Positions 1 through 7,943 of a stretch of DNA of 34,613 nucleotides are shown in pieces. The stretch comes from an uncultured Clostridia bacterium. GTDB taxonomy: Bacteria; Bacillota; Clostridia; Christensenellales; Borkfalkiaceae. The stretch's first letter is position 1, and each line of letters begins with the position of its first letter. The notes below the pieces were generated by a model. The model saw only the letters and a program-made list of their open reading frames with translations. It was not told the DNA's origin and made no database searches. Made by a program: the position numbers and the translations under genes. The stretch is from assembly GCA_946055105.1 (NCBI GenBank), contig CAMGEK010000008.1, positions 1 to 34,613 of the forward strand. Direction: 5' to 3'.

Positions 1-1
1 C

Positions 2-118
2 GGAACGGTGAATTTCGTCGCGGAGCGGGAGACGAGCAAAGGAAAACCGTATTTCTCCTTCACGATTTAGGACGGGAGCTCGCAGGCGCGGATTTACTAT
101 TTCTCCAAAAAAGCGACG
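2..118 (+). pseudogene. Upstream part of the exonuclease gene (OB-like fold) interrupted by an in-frame TAG
   Basis: Frame +2 is open from the window edge and continues into the exonuclease ORF at 119, except for one TAG at 68-70. The translation on both sides of the stop reads as one OB-fold: SKGKPYFSFTI, stop, DGSSQARIYYFSKK. This resembles the OB region of PolC proteins (B. subtilis PolC has a ...LLTFKITDYTNS... segment at the equivalent place). The gene therefore began to the left of the window. The stop may be a mutation, an error at the low-coverage contig edge, or a decoded amber codon; the window alone cannot tell these apart. No credible ribosome site lies between the stop and 119. 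Confidence 0.6.
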
Positions 119-892
119 GTGGAAAAGGTGCGGCAGATCAAGCAGGGAGACGTGATCTGTCTGACGGGGGACAACGAAAATTATAACGGCGAGCTCCCGT
201 TCCGCGCAAAAGCGGTGGACTTAGGAAGACCGCCCGAAAATTTCGTTCCCGAGACGCGCCCTTCCCGCCCCGTGCCCGCGGCGTACAAGACGGTGTTCCC
301 GGAAGAGGCGAGCGATTACAGGCAGGCGATGATGTTCGGGGAGGAACCGCTTCCCGACGATTTCAGAAAGGGGCGTTTCGTCGTGTTCGATCTCGAAACG
401 ACGGGATTGAACAATTCGCCCGCGACGGGTTCGATGGACCGTATCATCGAAGTGGGAGCGGTGAAAATCGAGGACGGAAACATTTGTCAGAAATTCTCCA
501 CGTTCGTCGCCTGTCCCGTCCGTCTGAGTCGGGAGATCGTCGAACTGACGGGCATCGACGACGGCATGCTGGTCGGCGCGCCCGATATTTCCGACGTCAT
601 CGCGGACTTTTTCAAATTCTGCGACGGGTGTGTGCTGGTCGGACACAACGTGCAGTTCGACTATAAGTTTATCCGCTATTACGGGGAGCGCGAGGGGTAT
701 CTCTTTGAACAGAGACAGTTCGATACCGTCGCGCTGGCGCAGGAGCTTTTGCGGCTCTCCAATTATAAACTCAACACCGTCGCCGATCATTACGGATTCA
801 GTTTCAATCACCATCGCGCCTACGACGACGCGTTCGTGACCGCGAAAATCTTCATCGAACTGATAAAAGAAAGAAAATCGTTGCCGAATTGA
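119..892 (+). CDS. DnaQ-type 3'-5' exonuclease with PolC-like OB N-terminus (5' end outside window)
   Basis: The product is a DEDDh exonuclease that removes nucleotides from DNA 3' ends, as proofreading domains do. Exo I is FDLETTG (D91, E93 in ORF numbering), Exo II is GHNVQFDYKF, and Exo III is HHRAYDDAF with the DEDDh histidine. About 85 residues before it are the end of an OB-like fold (QGDVICLTGDNENYNGELPFRAKAVDL) and a linker. The ORF-track start at GTG 119 has no Shine-Dalgarno and lies inside the OB fold, so it is only the first possible codon after the TAG at 68-70, not the native start. The protein ends directly after the exonuclease domain. In B. subtilis polC sits just upstream of rimP-nusA; here this gene holds that place but shows neither PHP nor polymerase domain. 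Function is secure at family level; its relation to PolC is inference. Confidence 0.8.
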   Translation: MEKVRQIKQGDVICLTGDNENYNGELPFRAKAVDLGRPPENFVPETRPSRPVPAAYKTVFPEEASDYRQAMMFGEEPLPDDFRKGRFVVFDLETTGLNNSPATGSMDRIIEVGAVKIEDGNICQKFSTFVACPVRLSREIVELTGIDDGMLVGAPDISDVIADFFKFCDGCVLVGHNVQFDYKFIRYYGEREGYLFEQRQFDTVALAQELLRLSNYKLNTVADHYGFSFNHHRAYDDAFVTAKIFIELIKERKSLPN

Positions 893-902
893 CGGAAAAC
901 GC

Positions 903-931
903 TTGCAAAAATTTCGGCGACGTGGTATAAT
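903..931 (+). promoter_or_regulatory. SigA-type promoter of the rimP-nusA-infB operon
   Basis: A -35 box TTGCAA (903-908) and a perfect -10 box TATAAT (926-931) are separated by 17 nt. Transcription would start near 938, giving a leader of about 66 nt before the rimP ATG. It lies just after the exonuclease stop, so the operon has its own promoter. Confidence 0.8.
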
Positions 932-958
932 ATGGGTACTTAATCGATGAAAAAGAGA

Positions 959-982
959 TTGAGAGTGGTTCGCCACTCTCAA
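959..982 (+). promoter_or_regulatory. Perfect 10-bp hairpin in rimP leader, candidate attenuator
   Basis: TTGAGAGTGG pairs perfectly with CCACTCTCAA around a TTCG loop, beginning about 20 nt after the predicted transcription start. It is followed by ATTTCTTT, an interrupted U-rich run, and then by the rimP ribosome site. This is the form of a weak intrinsic terminator placed inside a leader. In B. subtilis NusA is reported to control its own operon by NusA-dependent termination; the same is inferred here, not shown. Confidence 0.55.
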
Positions 983-1003
983 ATTTCTTTATAAGAGGGG
1001 GTT

Positions 1004-1459
1004 ATGAGGACGAAACCGACGGAAGAGATCATCGCGTTTCTGCAACCGTACGCGCAGGCGACGGGCGTGGAGATCGTGGACGCGGAGTGGAACGGGCGCG
1101 ACCGTTCGCTCACCGTCTTTATCGATATGCCCGGCGGGCTCGATCTCGTGACGTGCGAAAAATTTCATCATGCGATCGACGAACCGCTCGACGAGCTGGA
1201 TCCGACCTTCGGAGAGCCCTATACGCTGAACTGTTCGAGCCCGGGGCTCGACCGTCCGTTCAGAACGGCGCGCGACTATGAACGCAATCTCGGCAAGAAA
1301 ACGGAAGTCAGGCTCTATGCGCCGATCGACGGGAAAAAGAAATTCGTCGGAACGCTGCTCTCATACGACGGGCAGGAGATCGTCCTGTCGGACGGGAAGA
1401 ACGAGACGCGGATTCCCGTCGGGAAGATCGCGAAATGCTGTCTCTATATCGAAATATAA
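1004..1459 (+). CDS. rimP: Ribosome maturation factor RimP
   Basis: RimP binds free 30S subunits and helps assemble them, acting on the S12/S19 region. The 151-residue length is normal. The N-terminal alpha/beta domain contains the family-type stretch LNCSSPGLDRPF near residues 75-86, followed by the small SH3-like C-terminal domain (KFVGTLLSYDGQEIVL). The ATG is preceded by AGAGGGGG at good spacing. It is the first gene after the promoter at 903-931 and directly precedes nusA, the standard order in Bacillota. Ending is TAA. Confidence 0.93.
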   Translation: MRTKPTEEIIAFLQPYAQATGVEIVDAEWNGRDRSLTVFIDMPGGLDLVTCEKFHHAIDEPLDELDPTFGEPYTLNCSSPGLDRPFRTARDYERNLGKKTEVRLYAPIDGKKKFVGTLLSYDGQEIVLSDGKNETRIPVGKIAKCCLYIEI

Positions 1460-1472
1460 ACGAAACGGAAAC

Positions 1473-1493
1473 GCGGCGGGCGTCGCCCGCCGC
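1473..1493 (+). promoter_or_regulatory. GC-rich hairpin between rimP and nusA
   Basis: GCGGCGGGC and GCCCGCCGC form a perfect 9-bp stem with a 3-nt loop. No T-run follows, so it is not a simple terminator. A second small hairpin, CGGAAC-GAGA-GTTCCG (1505-1520, GNRA-type loop), ends one base before the nusA ribosome site AAGGAG. The pair may affect mRNA processing or the rimP/nusA ratio; this is inference. Confidence 0.5.
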
Positions 1494-1533
1494 CTGAATA
1501 ATGACGGAACGAGAGTTCCGAAAGGAGTAAATC

Positions 1534-2643
1534 ATGGTAAATAAGGACTTCTTCTCGGCGCTTGCCGAGCTCGAACGGGAGAGAGGGATCAGCGAGGAGA
1601 TTCTCGTCGAGGCGCTTCAAAACGCGCTGGCTTCCGCATGCAAAAAATACATGGGGGAATCCGGAACGGTCGAAGTCAGGCTCAATCCCGAGAAAAGCAC
1701 GATCAAATTTTATCTTTCCCGCACGGTTGCGGAGGGAGACGAAATCGGCGACGGGGAAATTTCCCTCGAAGAGGCGCAGGAAAAGAAAAAGTCCGCTCAG
1801 CCCGGCGACGTGATCACGGAGGAGTTCGTTCCGAAGGAGTTCAGCCGTATCGCGGCGTTGACGGCGAAGCAGGTGATTCAGCAAAAACTGCACGAGACGG
1901 AGCGCGACAACACGCTCTCTGAGTTTTCCGATAAAGAGGGGGAACTCATGACGGGGCTCATTCGGAAAATCGACGTCAAGAACGTCTACGTCGATCTCGG
2001 AAAGGGGCAGGTCGAAGGGCTGATGCTTCCGCAGGATCAGACGCCGGGCGAACGCTACGAACCGGGCGATCAGTTGAAGGTGTACGTCAAGCGCGTGCGC
2101 AACGGCGGAAGAAACGCGCAGGTGCTCGTTTCGCGCACCGCGCCCGGACTTGTCAAGCGTCTGTTTGAAGAGGAAGTGCCCGAAATCAAGCAGGGGAGCG
2201 TCGTCATCAAATCGATCTCGCGCGAACCGGGACACAGGACGAAGATGGCGATTCATTCCGAAGATCCGAAGATCGACGCGGTCGGCGCGTGCGTGGGGAA
2301 CAGGGGCGCGCGCGTGAACGCCGTCGTACAGGCGCTCGGCGGAGAAAAGATCGATATTATTCTTTGGAGCGAGAATCCGCTCGAATTTATCGCGAAGGCG
2401 CTCTCGCCCGCCTCGGTGCTGTCCGTAACGCAGCTCTCCGAGAAATCCGCGATCGCGGTCGTGCCCGACGACAAACTGTCGCTCGCGATCGGAAGAGACG
2501 GTCAGAACGCACGGCTTGCCGCTCGGCTTACGGGTTGGAAGATCGACGTAAAGAGCGAATCGGCGGCGGCAAAGCTCGATTTCGGCGCGTCCGCCGACGA
2601 AACGCAGGTTCCGGAAGAAACGGAAGCGGCGACGGAGGAGTAA
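1534..2643 (+). CDS. nusA: Transcription elongation/termination factor NusA
   Basis: NusA binds RNA polymerase and nascent RNA, promotes pausing and hairpin-dependent termination, and takes part in antitermination. The 369 residues follow the Bacillota plan: N-terminal RNAP-binding domain (1-130), S1 domain from about residue 134 (GLIRKIDVKNVYVDLGKGQVEGLML), then KH1 and KH2 (DAVGACVGNRGARVNAVVQAL; SLAIGRDGQNARLAARLTGWKI). There is no C-terminal acidic-repeat domain as in E. coli, only a short acidic tail. AAAGGAG precedes the ATG at about 7 nt. The next gene starts on the base after the stop. Confidence 0.97.
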   Translation: MVNKDFFSALAELERERGISEEILVEALQNALASACKKYMGESGTVEVRLNPEKSTIKFYLSRTVAEGDEIGDGEISLEEAQEKKKSAQPGDVITEEFVPKEFSRIAALTAKQVIQQKLHETERDNTLSEFSDKEGELMTGLIRKIDVKNVYVDLGKGQVEGLMLPQDQTPGERYEPGDQLKVYVKRVRNGGRNAQVLVSRTAPGLVKRLFEEEVPEIKQGSVVIKSISREPGHRTKMAIHSEDPKIDAVGACVGNRGARVNAVVQALGGEKIDIILWSENPLEFIAKALSPASVLSVTQLSEKSAIAVVPDDKLSLAIGRDGQNARLAARLTGWKIDVKSESAAAKLDFGASADETQVPEETEAATEE

Positions 2644-2916
2644 ATGCCCGCAACGAAAAAGATTCCGCTCAGAATGTGTATCGCATGCAGAGCGGAAAAG
2701 CCGAAAAAAGAGATGTTGCGCGTGGTGAAAAACGCGCAGGGAGAAGTGTCGCTCGATTTTTCGGGGAAACTTCCCGGCCGCGGAGCATATCTGTGCGACA
2801 GCGCGGAATGCGTCGGAAAATTGCGCAAACAGCGTCTTCTGAACAGAGCGTTTTCCTGCGAAGTCAGCGAAGAGGTGTATCTGCGCGTCGAGGAGGAGTT
2901 CCTTGCAAAGAAGTAA
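2644..2916 (+). CDS. ylxR: YlxR/RnpM family RNA-binding protein
   Basis: This small basic protein (90 residues) has the DUF448 signature: RMCIACRAEKPKKEMLRVV near the N-terminus and GRGAYLCDSAEC in the middle. In B. subtilis the homologue was recently described as a modulator of RNase P (RnpM). The nusA-ylxR-ylxQ-infB order is conserved across Bacillota. The ATG directly follows the nusA stop and uses GGAGG at the end of nusA, so the two are probably translationally coupled. Its 3' end overlaps the next gene by 14 nt. Confidence 0.93.
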   Translation: MPATKKIPLRMCIACRAEKPKKEMLRVVKNAQGEVSLDFSGKLPGRGAYLCDSAECVGKLRKQRLLNRAFSCEVSEEVYLRVEEEFLAKK

Positions 2917-3226
2917 AACGGAAACCTATCTGGGGTTCTGTCTGCGCGCGGGGAAGCTGACGCTCGGCGTCAATGCGATCGCCTGCGTCAAAAAAGACGT
3001 GTATCTTCTGATCGCGGATCCCTCCGCGTCGGAGAATACGAAAAAAGAGATCGAAAAGCTCAAACGGAGATTTTCCTGTCCGCTCGCGGCGGCGGAAAAT
3101 CTGGAAACGTTGGTACAAAAGCCGCATTGCAAACTTGCCGCAGTGCGCGATAAAAGTCTCGCGGAGGCGATTCTCGGCGAGGCGGGAAAGGGACAAATTA
3201 CGGAATTGATCGGAGGTTCGGATTAA
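2903..3226 (+). CDS. ylxQ: L7Ae-family RNA-binding protein YlxQ
   Basis: The 107-residue product belongs to the L7Ae/L30e/Gadd45 family, which binds kink-turn RNA. The start LGFCLRAGKLTLGVNA is typical of YlxQ, and the fold continues through VYLLIADPSASENTKKEIEKL. I use the TTG at 2903 because AGGAGG lies 6 nt upstream and homologues begin at this point; this gives a 14-nt overlap with ylxR. The exact cellular role is not well settled in the family, but it stands between ylxR and infB as in B. subtilis. Confidence 0.9.
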   Translation: MQRSKTETYLGFCLRAGKLTLGVNAIACVKKDVYLLIADPSASENTKKEIEKLKRRFSCPLAAAENLETLVQKPHCKLAAVRDKSLAEAILGEAGKGQITELIGGSD

Positions 3227-3229
3227 GGC

Positions 3230-5785
3230 ATGGCTTACGAGAATATCGAAAAATTGGGCGCTCTGTTGGACGACAGCGAGATCGGCGCGTTAAAGAAAGC
3301 GGTCGCGTCGAGCGAGAAAAAACTTGCGGATCTGCTGGGTAAATTAAACGAAATGGAAAGCGCTCTCGCCGCGAAACGCGCGGAAGAAGAGGCGGCGCGG
3401 AAGGAAGCGGAAGCGAAAAAGGCGGCGCAGGCGGAAGTCGCGCCCGCGCCCAAACCCGCGCCCGCGCCCGCGCCCGCTCCCGCTCCCGCTTCGGAATCCG
3501 TTCCGGCGGCGAAGGAAACCGCGCCCGCGCCCGCGGACACGCAGACGGAAAAAGCGGAGCCCGACAAGCCGACGTTCCGCCCCGTACAACAACCGCCCCG
3601 TCAACAGCGCCCCGCGCCGAACGGCGGCGCAGACCGTCCCCGTGCGGGAGACCGCGTCTATACGCCGCGTCAGGGACAGACGCCCGGCGCGCGTCCCGGA
3701 CGTCCTCAGGGCGATCGCCCCGCATTCGGCAGACCGCAGGGGCAGGGCGGGTTCAACCGTCCTGCGGGACAGGGCGCACGTCCGATCGGGACGCGCCCCC
3801 TTGCGCCTCGTCCCTCCGCGCCCGCGCCCGCTCCGACGCAGAGAAGAGAATTTTCCGCGCCGAAGAAATTTGACAAGACGTTTGTGGAAAAACGTCCCGT
3901 CAATAAGCGCGCGTTGCAGAAGCAACAGGGCGCGAATATCGGCGACTTCGATGAGGATAAGAGCGGTTATAGAAAGGCGCGTTTCGCCAAAAAGGGCGTA
4001 AAGAAAGAAGCGCAGACCATTCGCATCGATCACGCCGTCGTGACCACCAAAGAAATCCCCATCAAAGTGCTCTCCGAAAAGCTCGGGATCAGCGCCGTAG
4101 AGATCACCAAACGTCTGTTCCGCGAGGGGATCATGAAGACGGTGAACGAATCGGTCGATTACGACAACGCGGCGTTTATCGCGTTGGAGCTCGGAATCGA
4201 CCTCGAATACAAGCCCGAAAAGACGGCGGAGGAAGCGTTGTTTGAGGCGCACGGCGCGGATAACGACAGCGAGAACGCGGTTACGCGCGCGCCCGTCGTC
4301 ACGGTCATGGGGCACGTCGATCACGGAAAAACCTCGCTTCTCGATAAAATCCGCTCCACGAACGTTACCGCGGGCGAGGCGGGCGGCATTACGCAGAGCA
4401 TCGGCGCTTATACCGTGTCGTTCGGCGAAGGGAAGAAGATCACGTTTATCGATACCCCCGGACACGCGGCGTTTACGGCGATGCGCGCACGCGGCGCAAA
4501 AGCGACGGATATTGTCGTTCTGGTCGTCGCGGCTGACGACGGAATCATGCCACAGACGGTGGAAGCGATCAACCATGCGAAAGCGGCGAACGTGCCTATC
4601 ATCGTGGCGATGAATAAAATCGATAAACCGCACGCCAATCCCGACAAGGTGAAACAGGGCTTGCTCGAATACGGGCTTGTACCCGAAGAATGGGGTGGGG
4701 ATACGATTCTGGTACCTGTGTCCGCGTTGACGGGCGAGGGGATCGATTCCCTTCTCGAAAGCATCAATCTCGTGGCGGAAATGCAGGAACTGAAAGCGGA
4801 TCCCTCCCGTCCCGCACGCGGCGTCATCATCGAAGCCAAGTTGGATAAAGGAAAGGGGCCCGTGGCGAGCGTGCTCGTTCAGAACGGCACGTTGCGCACG
4901 GGCGACAACCTCATTTCCGGCACGACCATGGGGCGCGTGCGCGCCATGATCGACGATAAGGGAAGAACCGTCAAGGAAGCGGGGCCTTCTACGGCGGTGT
5001 CCGTGCTCGGTCTCGAAGACGTTCCCAACGCGGGCGACGCGATCTTTGCGGTCGAACAGGCGCTCATGAAACAGGTTCAGGAAGAGCGTAAGAACCGTCA
5101 GCGCGAATCTATGATCAAAGAACAGGCGAAGATCACGCTCGACGACGTGTTCGCGCAGGTTGCGGAGGGCAAGATCAAGGAACTCAACGTCATCGTAAAG
5201 GGCGACGTGCAGGGCTCGGTCGAAGCGGTGAAGCAGTCCTTGGAGAAACTTTCCAACGAGGAAGTGAAGGTCAAAGTCATTCATTCGGGCGCGGGCGCGG
5301 TCACGGAGAGCGACGTGATGCTGGCAGATTCCTCCAACGCGATCATCGTGGGATTCAACGTTCGTCCCGACAGCAAGGCGAAGGCGCTTGCGGAACGCAG
5401 TAAAGTGGACGTGCGCAGTTATCGGATCATTTACGAATTGCTCGACGATATGGAAGCGGCGCTCAAAGGCATGCTCAGTCCCAAATATCAGGAGATCTAT
5501 ATGGGCAAATGCGAAGTCCGTCAGACGTTCAACATCACGGGCGTGGGTACGGTCGCAGGTTGCTACGTTACGGAAGGAAAGCTCATTCGCGGCGGAAAAC
5601 TGAGAATTTACCGCGAGGACGTGATGATCGTCGAGGGCAACGTCAAGCAGTTGAAACGGTTCAAGGACGACGTGAAAGAAGTCGCTTACGGCTTCGAATG
5701 CGGCTGTGCGATCGAAGGGTTCAACGAGATCCGAGTGGGCGACTTCATCGAATGTTATATGATTGAGGAGATCAAGCAGGCATGA
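3230..5785 (+). CDS. infB: Translation initiation factor IF-2
   Basis: IF-2 is the GTPase that places fMet-tRNA on the 30S subunit and promotes joining of the 50S. The G-domain motifs are clear: GHVDHGKT (361-368), DTPGH (from 408), NKID (from 462) and SAL. The IF2_N domain ([18 protein letters not shown], about 275-300) precedes it, and domains II-IV follow. Residues about 40-230 are low-complexity: an E/A/K-rich stretch, (PA)n repeats, then an R/Q/G/P-rich region, which is usual in IF-2 but long here. At 851 residues it is within the family range. The Shine-Dalgarno (GGAGG at 3212-3216) is about 13 nt from the ATG, somewhat far. The stop overlaps rbfA (ATGA). Confidence 0.97.
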   Translation: MAYENIEKLGALLDDSEIGALKKAVASSEKKLADLLGKLNEMESALAAKRAEEEAARKEAEAKKAAQAEVAPAPKPAPAPAPAPAPASESVPAAKETAPAPADTQTEKAEPDKPTFRPVQQPPRQQRPAPNGGADRPRAGDRVYTPRQGQTPGARPGRPQGDRPAFGRPQGQGGFNRPAGQGARPIGTRPLAPRPSAPAPAPTQRREFSAPKKFDKTFVEKRPVNKRALQKQQGANIGDFDEDKSGYRKARFAKKGVKKEAQTIRIDHAVVTTKEIPIKVLSEKLGISAVEITKRLFREGIMKTVNESVDYDNAAFIALELGIDLEYKPEKTAEEALFEAHGADNDSENAVTRAPVVTVMGHVDHGKTSLLDKIRSTNVTAGEAGGITQSIGAYTVSFGEGKKITFIDTPGHAAFTAMRARGAKATDIVVLVVAADDGIMPQTVEAINHAKAANVPIIVAMNKIDKPHANPDKVKQGLLEYGLVPEEWGGDTILVPVSALTGEGIDSLLESINLVAEMQELKADPSRPARGVIIEAKLDKGKGPVASVLVQNGTLRTGDNLISGTTMGRVRAMIDDKGRTVKEAGPSTAVSVLGLEDVPNAGDAIFAVEQALMKQVQEERKNRQRESMIKEQAKITLDDVFAQVAEGKIKELNVIVKGDVQGSVEAVKQSLEKLSNEEVKVKVIHSGAGAVTESDVMLADSSNAIIVGFNVRPDSKAKALAERSKVDVRSYRIIYELLDDMEAALKGMLSPKYQEIYMGKCEVRQTFNITGVGTVAGCYVTEGKLIRGGKLRIYREDVMIVEGNVKQLKRFKDDVKEVAYGFECGCAIEGFNEIRVGDFIECYMIEEIKQA
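3440..3490 (+). repeat. Pro-Ala coding repeat inside infB
   Basis: Tandem CCCGCG/CCCGCT units encode a run of alternating Pro and Ala (about residues 72-87 of IF-2). The codons begin as CCCGCG and end as CCCGCT, so the array carries two versions of the unit, which suggests stepwise expansion. It forms a flexible linker between the N-terminal helix and the R/Q-rich region. Copy number is likely to vary between strains. Confidence 0.75.
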
Positions 5786-6141
5786 AAAATTCCCGCACGC
5801 AGCGGTTGGACAGCGAGTATCGCAGAGAGATCGCGACCATTCTTTCGGGAGCGTTGAAAAATAAAGAACCCGAAATGAAAGGACTCGTCAGCGTGACGTC
5901 CGCGGACGTCGCGCCCGATCTGAAAACGGCGAAAATATACGTCAGCGTTTACGCCGCGAACGCCGAGGAAAAAGCGCGCACGCTCTCTTTGATTCGGGAG
6001 AACGCGGGATTCATCCGTCACGAGCTGGCGCAAGTCATGCGCATGCGCACCGTGCCCGTGTTGTCCTTTTACGAGGACGAGAGCATGGAATACGGCTCGA
6101 AGATGGACGAGCTGTTCCGTAAATTGCATAAGGACGATTGA
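5782..6141 (+). CDS. rbfA: 30S ribosome-binding factor RbfA
   Basis: RbfA is a single KH-domain protein needed for late 16S rRNA processing and 30S maturation. The 119 residues include the family pattern [14 protein letters not shown] at the N-terminus, [21 protein letters not shown] in the middle, and [35 protein letters not shown] at the end. Its ATG overlaps the infB stop as ATGA, which indicates translational coupling. It is followed by nrnA after 3 nt. Confidence 0.95.
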   Translation: MKNSRTQRLDSEYRREIATILSGALKNKEPEMKGLVSVTSADVAPDLKTAKIYVSVYAANAEEKARTLSLIRENAGFIRHELAQVMRMRTVPVLSFYEDESMEYGSKMDELFRKLHKDD

Positions 6142-6144
6142 ACC

Positions 6145-7113
6145 TTGAACACGATTGAAGAAATAGCAAACGTATTGAAATCAATAAAGAGCGCGGTGAT
6201 TTTTACGCATACCCGCCCCGACGGCGACACGTTGGGTAGCGGAATTGCGCTTTCCCGCGCTCTTTCCCGTATCGGAATCGAAAACCAGCTCGTCAACGAC
6301 GGGGAGATTCCGGAAAAATTTTTCTATCTCGCAGGCGCGGAGCGGATTTTGCGTATGCCGACGCTCGACGCGGAGGCGTATATCTGCGTCGATTCGAGCG
6401 ACGAGGCGAGACTCGGCGCGTTGCAGGAGATCTATCTCAGCGGCGCGCGCAGGAAACTCACCGTCAACGTCGATCATCACGTCTCCAACACCCGTTACGC
6501 AAAGTATAATTTCGTGCGGGAGCGTAGCGCGAACTGCGAAAACGTTGCGGAACTGCTGACCGTAATGGGCGTTCCGTTCGACAAAGAGATCGCTTCCGCG
6601 CTGATGACGGGGCTTGTGACCGATTCGGGGAATTTTTCGCACAGCGACGTGAACGGCGACACCTTTCGCGCCGCCGCGCTCTGCGCCGACGCAGGCGCGG
6701 ACGTCGATTCGATCACCTATCATCTCTTCCGCAAGCAGAAGCGCGCGCGGGCGGAGCTGTACGCTTCCGTCATCGGAAACCTCCGTTATTTCCTCGGAGA
6801 GAAACTCGCCGTCGCCGTCGTGACGCAGGAAATGCTCAGAAAGTACGGCGCGACCGCGGACATGACGGAGGGCTTCGTCGATTTCGCGCTCACCGTCGAA
6901 ACGGTGGAGGTGAGCGTTTCGTTGCTCGAAATGCGGAAAGGGCAGTATAAAGCTTCTCTCCGCTCCAAAGGTTCCGTGAACGTCAACCGCGTCGCGGCGA
7001 CTTACGGGGGCGGCGGGCACGTCCTCGCCTCCGGCTGTATGCTCTTCGGCGAGATAGAAGAGATTTTCGATAAATTGCGCTATACCGTTTCACAGTATTT
7101 GGAGGAGGTATGA
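6145..7113 (+). CDS. nrnA: DHH-family nanoRNase / pAp phosphatase (NrnA-like)
   Basis: NrnA-type enzymes degrade very short RNA oligomers and dephosphorylate 3'-phosphoadenosine 5'-phosphate, using two metal ions. The motifs are in order: THTRPDGDTLGSG (about 21-33), VDSSDEARLG (about 92), VDHHVSN (about 112-118), GLVTDSGNF, and the DHHA1 glycine-rich site GGGGHVLASG (about 287-297). I accept the TTG at 6145: AAGGA lies about 10 nt upstream and the protein starts at the usual position. It lies between rbfA and truB, as in many Bacillota, and overlaps truB by ATGA. Confidence 0.9.
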   Translation: MNTIEEIANVLKSIKSAVIFTHTRPDGDTLGSGIALSRALSRIGIENQLVNDGEIPEKFFYLAGAERILRMPTLDAEAYICVDSSDEARLGALQEIYLSGARRKLTVNVDHHVSNTRYAKYNFVRERSANCENVAELLTVMGVPFDKEIASALMTGLVTDSGNFSHSDVNGDTFRAAALCADAGADVDSITYHLFRKQKRARAELYASVIGNLRYFLGEKLAVAVVTQEMLRKYGATADMTEGFVDFALTVETVEVSVSLLEMRKGQYKASLRSKGSVNVNRVAATYGGGGHVLASGCMLFGEIEEIFDKLRYTVSQYLEEV

Positions 7114-7943
7114 CGGGTTTTCTCAACGTTTATAAAGCGGAGGGAAGATCGTCCGCCTCCGTCGTCAATCTCGTAAAACGGCTGACGCATACGCCCTGCG
7201 GGCACATGGGTACGCTCGATCCGCTCGCCTGCGGCGTTTTACCCGTCGGCGTGGGAAACGCAACGAGGCTGTTCGATTATTTTCTCTCCAAGACGAAAAT
7301 TTACCGCGCGCGGTTTCGGTTCGGTCGGACGACGGATACCCTCGACCGTGAGGGAACGCCTTTCGGAGAAGGGCGCGTGCCGTCGGCGGAGGAAATCGCC
7401 GCGGCGCTTGCGAAGTTCGTCGGCGAAATCAGTCAGGTTCCGCCTCTGTACAGCGCGAAGAGCGTAAACGGAAGGCGCGGTTACCGGATCGCGCGGGCGG
7501 GCGAGACGGTCTCCCTCCCGCCGAAAACGGTGCGGATCGATCGGTTTGACATGACGGAACAGACCGCTCCCGACGAGTTCGCGTTCGAGATCGTCTGCGG
7601 CGCGGGAACGTATATCCGCTCGCTCGCGCGCGACGTCGCCGAAGCGTGCGGAACGGTCGGATACATGAGCCGTCTCGAACGCACGCAGAGCGGAATTTTC
7701 ACGGCGGATGCGGCGGTTTCGCTCGATGACCTTACGGAGGAGAACGTCTCGGAGTTTTTGATTCCCACGGAGGCGGTGTTGCCGTTTCCCGTTTTGAAGG
7801 ACGCGGACGAACGGCTCTTTCACGGCGTGCGCTTGCCGTGCTCCGAAGCGGACGGCGATTACAAAGTATATCGGGGGAGCGAATTTTACGGGCTCGCGCG
7901 CGTTGCGGACGGGCAGGTGAAAATTCAGACGAAATTATGTTGA
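7110..7943 (+). CDS. truB: tRNA pseudouridine(55) synthase TruB
   Basis: TruB makes the universal pseudouridine at position 55 of the tRNA T-loop. The start GFLNVYKAEGRSSASVVNLVK and the catalytic motif GTLDPLA with Asp37 are diagnostic; VPPLYSAKSVNGRRGYRIAR and GAGTYIRSLARD are further conserved blocks. The end is short and PUA-like. GGAGGAGG stands just before the ATG, giving it a strong ribosome site despite the overlap with nrnA. The last 7 nt overlap ribF. Length of 277 residues is on the short side of normal. Confidence 0.95.
   Translation: MTGFLNVYKAEGRSSASVVNLVKRLTHTPCGHMGTLDPLACGVLPVGVGNATRLFDYFLSKTKIYRARFRFGRTTDTLDREGTPFGEGRVPSAEEIAAALAKFVGEISQVPPLYSAKSVNGRRGYRIARAGETVSLPPKTVRIDRFDMTEQTAPDEFAFEIVCGAGTYIRSLARDVAEACGTVGYMSRLERTQSGIFTADAAVSLDDLTEENVSEFLIPTEAVLPFPVLKDADERLFHGVRLPCSEADGDYKVYRGSEFYGLARVADGQVKIQTKLC

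Noticed and set aside
119-121. GTG at 119 as the native start of the exonuclease
   Set aside because: No ribosome site precedes it and conserved OB-fold sequence continues upstream in the same frame through the TAG.
3344-5284. 646-residue ORF on the - strand opposite infB
   Set aside because: It is antisense to a certain gene, has R/H-rich sequence typical of GC-rich shadow frames, and no ribosome site or known domain.
7838-7936. Longer RibF start given by the ORF track
   Set aside because: The added residues lie in a shadow frame of truB, and RibF homology starts at 7937. The same holds for the long starts at 11516, 16587, 18459, 21188, 25481, 27023, 28404, 29084, 29598 and 30637.
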